From NCBI GenBank assembly GCA_964528315.1, contig CAZGRO010000057.1, forward strand, positions 1 through 9,483: a stretch of DNA of 9,483 nucleotides, given 5' to 3'. Below, piece after piece: positions 5,601 through 9,483 of the stretch (positions are counted from its first letter, which is position 1; each line of letters begins with the position of its first letter). Both the position numbers and the translations under genes were made by a program. Under the pieces are notes generated by a model. It did not search any database. It was not told the DNA's origin and saw only the letters and a program-made list of their open reading frames with translations. This stretch comes from JALHTG01 sp964528315 (lineage in GTDB: Archaea; Thermoproteota; Bathyarchaeia; 40CM-2-53-6; JALHTG01).

Positions 5601-6567
5601 CACAATATTGCCGAATATGAAGCCGATCACAGACAACCATGGGAGGCCGTTTCTCAATTTTCGGATATCGGTGACGCAAAGATGCAATCTCCGATGTTCC
5701 TACTGCCATAAGGAAGGACAACTCTGCAGCAGTAACGAGATGGCTCCAAGCGAGATTGCCAGAATAGCCAGAATAGCTGGCGAGTTAGGCGCCCACAATC
5801 TTAAGCTGACTGGAGGTGAGCCCTTGGTTAGAGAAGACGTTGTGGAAATCGTCAGGCTCCTACACAAAGAGGGGGTTATTCAAGAGATTTCCATGGTCAC
5901 TAACGGAACGCTCCTGACAGAATCACTTGCATCCAGCTTGAAACAAAACGGCCTCATGAGAATGAACATCAATATTCCCTCTGTTGAGGAAGATACCTAC
6001 AGGCGTCTGACTGGTGGAGAGCTTAGGGACGCGCTTGAAGGGGCGAGGGCGGCATCGTCAGCAGGACTATGTCCCGTGAAAGTCAATATGCTTATGCTAA
6101 GAGATTTGAATCACGATCAGGTCAATTCAATGCTGGACTTCTGTAGCAAGATAGGGGCCATCTTGCAGATTATTGAACTTGAACCCCTGAACATTGATTC
6201 GGAGTACTACTCTCGATATCACTTCCCGCTGGATGGAATTGAGAAGGAGTTGACCTCCAAGGCGACGAAGATTGAGGTGAGACGGTCTATGCACGGGAGA
6301 AGAGTGTATCATCTTGGAGACGCAAGGATAGAAGTGGTTAGACCGGTGGAGAATACTGTTTTTTGCCTCCGCTGTTCGAGAATGAGGTTGACTAGTGACG
6401 GCAGATTGAAATCATGTCTCATGCGGTCAGATGACCTTGTTGATCTTCTGGGTCCAATCAGGAGAGACGCGACTGACCGAGAACTGAGTGAGCTTATCGC
6501 GGCTTCTGCTAGGAGGCGGCAGCCTTTCTACGTTTTGAAGCAGGCTGCGTCGCCGGCCGACTCTTAG
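5587..6567 (+). CDS. moaA: GTP 3',8-cyclase MoaA (radical SAM)
   Basis: MoaA is the radical SAM enzyme that turns GTP into 3',8-cyclo-7,8-dihydro-GTP, the substrate of MoaC. In this 326-residue protein the SAM cluster motif is C33, C37 and C40 (CNLRCSYC), with the SAM-binding LTGGEP at 74-79. The second, substrate-binding cluster uses C260, C263 and C277 (FCLRC and LKSC). The start motif GRPFLNFRISVT (19-30) is typical. ATG at 5587 overlaps the moaB end by 14 bases, indicating translational coupling; ATG at 5617 (M11) is possible. The C-terminus reads QAASPADS and lacks the final Gly-Gly pair found in many MoaA proteins. Its last 59 bases are shared, antisense, with the rfcL 3' end. moaD, moaE and moeA are not nearby, so later steps are encoded elsewhere. 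Confidence 0.95.
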   Translation: MPPSDTILPNMKPITDNHGRPFLNFRISVTQRCNLRCSYCHKEGQLCSSNEMAPSEIARIARIAGELGAHNLKLTGGEPLVREDVVEIVRLLHKEGVIQEISMVTNGTLLTESLASSLKQNGLMRMNINIPSVEEDTYRRLTGGELRDALEGARAASSAGLCPVKVNMLMLRDLNHDQVNSMLDFCSKIGAILQIIELEPLNIDSEYYSRYHFPLDGIEKELTSKATKIEVRRSMHGRRVYHLGDARIEVVRPVENTVFCLRCSRMRLTSDGRLKSCLMRSDDLVDLLGPIRRDATDRELSELIAASARRRQPFYVLKQAASPADS

Positions 6568-7828
6568 TCTTGACTTTCGCCTTCTTCTTTTCCTTGCCTT
6601 CCTTTGCGCCATTTCCTGAGAGGTATTGAACCATCTCTTCGTCGAGGCCGAGCCCTTCAGAGAGGCTTGGGACCATCTCTGGGTTGTTTCGAAATATGAA
6701 TGACACGTATGGCAGGAAGTGTCTCTCGGCAGCCCGACTTGAGAGATGAGTTCTTTGACCGATGGCCTGGCCGATCCGTAGGCGCAGAGCTCTTTCTTTT
6801 CTTGTTCTGGAGAGCAGCATGATTCTGCTCGGGAATCTCATTGGGGTCCAGGCTGGTTTTGTTCTCTCTTTAGACATGGCTACCCCTGCTGTCATCTGAT
6901 CTATGGCGAAAGGTAGCAACTGCCATGCCTGCCTGCGCTTCATTCTTGCCATGACAAGATCTGCTCTCGACAATGCCTCCATTGCATTCTCAAGATCTTT
7001 TGGGTCGGTGAGTTGCAGAGGTGTGTTCTCGTAGATCCACTCGAAGAGCATCTCAAGATCCATGTCAACAATATCTGTGGCCCTTCTAGCTTGGTCGCAA
7101 GTCTTAGACGAGAAAACTCTCCTCAGAGCATCGAAGATCGATTCCTTTCGATCTCGCCGAGCAAGCCATTCCACATCGGAATAACTGATCTTGTTCTTGC
7201 CTGTTGAGAATGTTTGGAGGTCATTCACGATTGAGCGCATGTCTCCGTGGTTTCGATCGATAATTAGTCGCAACGCTTGCTCGTCCGCCTCGACTCCCTC
7301 AGCGGCACAGAGCGCCTTGAGGTAGGGAAGAGAATCTCGCACTCCAAGACGTTTGAATTCAACGAGAACGCAATGATCACGAACCGATCTGATCTTCGGA
7401 TCCCAAGGATCGTTTGCGATCAGAACAACCGGACATCTGGCAGCCTCAATGATCTCCACAAGAGCAGCAACAGCCCCTGTGTCTTCCGCCAGATTTATCC
7501 CATCGATCTCATCAAGAAGGATCAGTCTTCTTCTTCCAAACAACTCGCCTTGAACGGCCGCTCCTCCCGCTATCTTCCTCAGTTGATCTCCGCTTCTGTT
7601 GTCGCTTGCATTTACCTCGACAAGATCGAAGCCGAAATCGCTTGCTGCGGCTTCAACAGCTACGGTTTTGCCTGTCCCAGGGGGTCCGTGTAGAAAGGCG
7701 GCCTTCTTCGGCGACTTGCTTTGTCCCCAAGACTTCAGCCATTCGACGAAAGTTTCCTTTGCCTCCTTGTTGCCTGCGACACTGGATAGGGTTTTGGGGC
7801 GATGCTTCACTGTCCATGGAACGGGCAT
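6509..7828 (-). CDS. rfcL: Replication factor C large subunit (clamp loader)
   Basis: RfcL joins RfcS subunits to load the PCNA sliding clamp onto primed DNA. The 439-residue product begins PWTVKHRPKTLSSVAGN and has Walker A GPPGTGKT (48-55), EVNASDNRSG (71-80), Walker B LLDEID (104-109), sensor 1 LIAND (136-140, N139) and sensor 2 GDMRSIVNDL (195-204, R198). Residues about 230-390 form the collar region, including YENTPLQL and ADLVMARMKRRQAWQLLPF. The tail after about 405 is lysine- and arginine-rich and ends SKRRKAAAS. I see no C-terminal PCNA-binding box of the QxxLxxFF kind that many archaeal large subunits carry. The ATG at 7828 lies 10 bases after the rfcS stop without an obvious Shine-Dalgarno, so the two genes are probably one message with coupled translation. 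The 3' end overlaps moaA by 59 bases. Confidence 0.94.
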   Translation of the reverse strand: MPVPWTVKHRPKTLSSVAGNKEAKETFVEWLKSWGQSKSPKKAAFLHGPPGTGKTVAVEAAASDFGFDLVEVNASDNRSGDQLRKIAGGAAVQGELFGRRRLILLDEIDGINLAEDTGAVAALVEIIEAARCPVVLIANDPWDPKIRSVRDHCVLVEFKRLGVRDSLPYLKALCAAEGVEADEQALRLIIDRNHGDMRSIVNDLQTFSTGKNKISYSDVEWLARRDRKESIFDALRRVFSSKTCDQARRATDIVDMDLEMLFEWIYENTPLQLTDPKDLENAMEALSRADLVMARMKRRQAWQLLPFAIDQMTAGVAMSKERTKPAWTPMRFPSRIMLLSRTRKERALRLRIGQAIGQRTHLSSRAAERHFLPYVSFIFRNNPEMVPSLSEGLGLDEEMVQYLSGNGAKEGKEKKKAKVKTKSRPATQPASKRRKAAAS

Positions 7829-7838
7829 CAGAAACCAG

Positions 7839-8804
7839 CTACTTTGCTTGCTGTGCTACGCTGCCAAGCCTTGCGAGCAGAGCACTGAACTGAACCTCCT
7901 CGTCCGCCCCTTCGATCAATCGGAAGTCTATCTCTCCAATCGCATCTGCAAGGGCCACCTTGCTCTTCTCCGGGAGCTCTATTCTGAAGATCTCTGAATG
8001 CATCTGCTTGAGTATATCAGAGCCAGAAAGCCCATACTCAACGAGAAGCGACCTCAGCATTTGTCTTGCTTTCATAAACTCGCCGTTGACGGCAAGATTG
8101 AGAATCTCTCGTATGTCTTTGGGCTTGGCTCTCCCCACAACCCTGTAGACAGACTCCTCTGAGACGGATTTTCCCATTGATGCGGCTGCTTGAAGCGTGT
8201 TCACTGCCTTTCTCAGGTCTCCCTCTGCAATTTCAACCAGCGCCACTACTCCGTTTGCTTCGACCTGAACCTGCTCCTTCTCAGCTATGTGGTTCAAATA
8301 GTCAGCAACGTCCTGGCTCTTCAGCGGTGTGAACCTGAACAGAGCACACCTTGATTGAATTGGTTCAATGATTCTCCCTGAATAGTTGCAGCAGAGTATG
8401 AACCTGCACGTCTCAGTGTATCTCTCCATCGTTCTTCTCAACGCTTGCTGAGCATCAGAAGTCATATTGTCTGCTTCATCAAGCACCAAGATCTTGAAGG
8501 GTACCTCGCTGATTGTTGCTATTCGTGCAAACTCCTTCACAGTAGTGCGTATGACATCGATTCCTCTGGCATCGCTTGCGTTCAGCTCCATGAACGCATC
8601 CATGTATCTCTCTCCGAATAGATCGTGAGCCAAACATAATGCGGCAGTGGTCTTTCCGGTACCTGGAGGACCAGCGAAGAGACAATGTGTCATAGACTTC
8701 GTTTCAACAAACATTCTCAGCCTTCCAACGATCTCGGTCTGATTTCTCATCTCGGAGAGAGATCTTGGTCTGTACTTCTCAGACCACATAGCATGCTCCG
8801 CCAT
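7839..8804 (-). CDS. rfcS: Replication factor C small subunit (clamp loader)
   Basis: RfcS forms the core of the archaeal clamp loader with RfcL. From the ATG at 8804 the protein has 321 residues, near the usual archaeal length. It shows WSEKYRP (7-13), Walker A GPPGTGKT (45-52), ELNASDARGIDVIR (73-86), Walker B LVLDEADNMT (106-115), sensor 1 CCN (138-140), the SRC arginine-finger motif (151-153) and sensor 2 GDLRKAVNTLQ (195-205). A GTG nine bases upstream (8813) also opens the frame. That GTG lies inside the Shine-Dalgarno AAGGTGAT, which is ideally spaced for the ATG at 8804, so the shorter form is preferred. A TATA-like TTAATTT at 8857-8851 precedes it. It is followed after 10 bases by rfcL, and the pair probably forms an operon separate from the upstream regulator gene. 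Confidence 0.96.
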   Translation of the reverse strand: MAEHAMWSEKYRPRSLSEMRNQTEIVGRLRMFVETKSMTHCLFAGPPGTGKTTAALCLAHDLFGERYMDAFMELNASDARGIDVIRTTVKEFARIATISEVPFKILVLDEADNMTSDAQQALRRTMERYTETCRFILCCNYSGRIIEPIQSRCALFRFTPLKSQDVADYLNHIAEKEQVQVEANGVVALVEIAEGDLRKAVNTLQAAASMGKSVSEESVYRVVGRAKPKDIREILNLAVNGEFMKARQMLRSLLVEYGLSGSDILKQMHSEIFRIELPEKSKVALADAIGEIDFRLIEGADEEVQFSALLARLGSVAQQAK

Positions 8805-8808
8805 GTCA

Positions 8809-8816
8809 ATCACCTT
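8809..8816 (-). promoter_or_regulatory. Shine-Dalgarno that fixes the rfcS start
   Basis: On the minus strand AAGGTGAT complements AUCACC of the archaeal 16S 3' end and ends four bases before the ATG at 8804. The upstream GTG (8813-8811) is part of this site, so it is unlikely to be the start. Confidence 0.7.
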
Positions 8817-8850
8817 GGTTGATCAGTGAAATGCAGTATCACTGGCTATG

Positions 8851-8857
8851 AAATTAA
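8851..8857 (-). promoter_or_regulatory. TATA-like box for rfcS-rfcL
   Basis: The minus strand reads TTAATTT, about 47-53 bases before the rfcS ATG. Transcription starting near 8826-8830 would give a short leader carrying the Shine-Dalgarno. It lies in the 88-base gap after the regulator gene. Confidence 0.4.
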
Positions 8858-8892
8858 GCATTAGTCTTGTCCCAACAATGAAAGGGGGGAGG

Positions 8893-9468
8893 TCAACTGA
8901 CTGGCTTTCTCAGCCTCTTTCCTCTTGCCCGAGAAAGTCTCTCTTCTATGATGCCCAATGAAACTTTCTGTTGATCTATCAAGATCTTTGTCCTCGGAGA
9001 GAGATAGGCGATGTCCGCATGTCCTATGCATCCGGGGAAGCGTCTGCTCAGAGACTGTTCCCACTCCATATGCTCTGATATGTCTGGATGAGCACTGAAG
9101 AGAAGAACGTTGTAGCCACCGATGCTGATGCGCAAGGCCATTGAGACGTGTGGATCATTTTGAAACGCAAGGGTAACCCTGTCCCGACCCTTTCTCACCT
9201 CAACCATTGAAAATGCTAGGACATAGTTCGGCGGACAGAGCAAGTCCGGGAATCTACATACCGGTTCCAATATCCATCCGGCCCTAAGAAGCTCATCAAT
9301 TCTCCTTGTCACGGTCCTTCTGTGTATCCGGAGTTCCCTACTCAACAGATTCTCATTTATCTTGAATACGCCGCCAGAAACTAGAAGCTTAAGAATCTTG
9401 AAACAAAGTTCGTCTATGACTAGTCCATTGACCTCAATCTTTCCCTTCTGATTCAGCTCAGCCTCCAA
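8893..9468 (-). CDS. Lrp/AsnC-like transcriptional regulator, 5' end possibly outside the window
   Basis: The visible frame gives 191 residues from a TTG at 9468, but it stays open to the window edge, so the real start may lie upstream. Residues about 17-68 form a winged helix-turn-helix: VIDELCFKILKLLVSGGVF, then the recognition helix HRRTVTRRIDELLRAGWI (49-66). Residues about 81-165 alternate strands and helices (YVLAFSMVEV, DPHVSMALRISIGGYNVLLFSA, then CIGHADIAYLS). This resembles the ligand-binding RAM domain of Lrp/AsnC proteins, though with weak sequence match. Such regulators bind as oligomers and often respond to amino acids; the ligand here is unknown. The tail is basic (SRARGKRLRKPVS). 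It lies 88 bases upstream of rfcS on the same strand, but rfcS seems to have its own promoter. Confidence 0.62.
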   Translation of the reverse strand: MEAELNQKGKIEVNGLVIDELCFKILKLLVSGGVFKINENLLSRELRIHRRTVTRRIDELLRAGWILEPVCRFPDLLCPPNYVLAFSMVEVRKGRDRVTLAFQNDPHVSMALRISIGGYNVLLFSAHPDISEHMEWEQSLSRRFPGCIGHADIAYLSPRTKILIDQQKVSLGIIEERLSRARGKRLRKPVS

Positions 9469-9483
9469 CAGGCCAATCGAGGC

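Noticed and set aside
8811..8813. GTG at 8813 as the rfcS start
   Set aside because: It is part of a well-placed Shine-Dalgarno (AAGGTGAT) for the ATG at 8804, and the family N-terminus fits the shorter form.
1..9483. CRISPR arrays, insertion sequences, tRNA or rRNA genes, phage or defence genes
   Set aside because: I found no direct-repeat arrays, transposase motifs, tRNA-like T-loop and acceptor patterns or rRNA segments on either strand. The content is ordinary housekeeping and conserved archaeal genes.

Overview
The window is archaeal chromosomal DNA of roughly balanced base composition. It carries a two-subunit archaeal clamp loader (RfcS and RfcL), an Orc1/Cdc6 initiator, a UPF0282 metallo-beta-lactamase protein and a COG2522-type HTH regulator, all archaeal families. 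Several start codons sit 20-30 bases behind TATA-like boxes, as expected for leaderless archaeal mRNAs. Other starts have a Shine-Dalgarno matching the archaeal 16S 3' end (GGTGAT, GGAGG). I cannot place the phylum from this window alone.

Layout. 1-721 (+): a cysteine-rich HTH regulator, then an 86-residue zinc-ribbon protein with its own promoter and Shine-Dalgarno. 779-1765 (-): a UPF0282 metallo-hydrolase, convergent with the zinc-ribbon gene. 1769-2023: a 255-base stretch with no convincing gene but two short inverted repeats. 2024-3187 (-): a DUF4392/D-glutamate cyclase-like protein. 3188-3239: a compact divergent promoter. 3240-4499 (+): an Orc1/Cdc6 ATPase. 4559-6567 (+): moaC-moaB-moaA, tightly packed. 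6509-8804 (-): rfcL downstream of rfcS, with the rfcL tail overlapping the moaA 3' end by 59 bases. 8893 to the right edge (-): an Lrp/AsnC-like regulator, possibly missing its 5' end.

How the genes work together. MoaA and MoaC make cyclic pyranopterin monophosphate, and MoaB activates molybdopterin by adenylylation, so the cluster covers the start and a late step of molybdenum/tungsten cofactor synthesis. moaD, moaE and moeA are not in the window. RfcS and RfcL form the PCNA-loading complex, and Orc1/Cdc6 marks origins or regulates, so replication genes flank the cofactor operon on both sides.

Most notable points. The zinc-ribbon protein has a C-terminal half resembling the chromatin protein Cren7 but with two CxxC knuckles. 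The moaB reading frame is complete in homology yet has no ATG, GTG or TTG near its start, so automatic annotation would cut about 50 residues. A single AT-rich element may serve as TATA box in both directions between the DUF4392 gene and orc1/cdc6. The moaA/rfcL ends overlap convergently. RfcL lacks a recognisable C-terminal PCNA-binding box.
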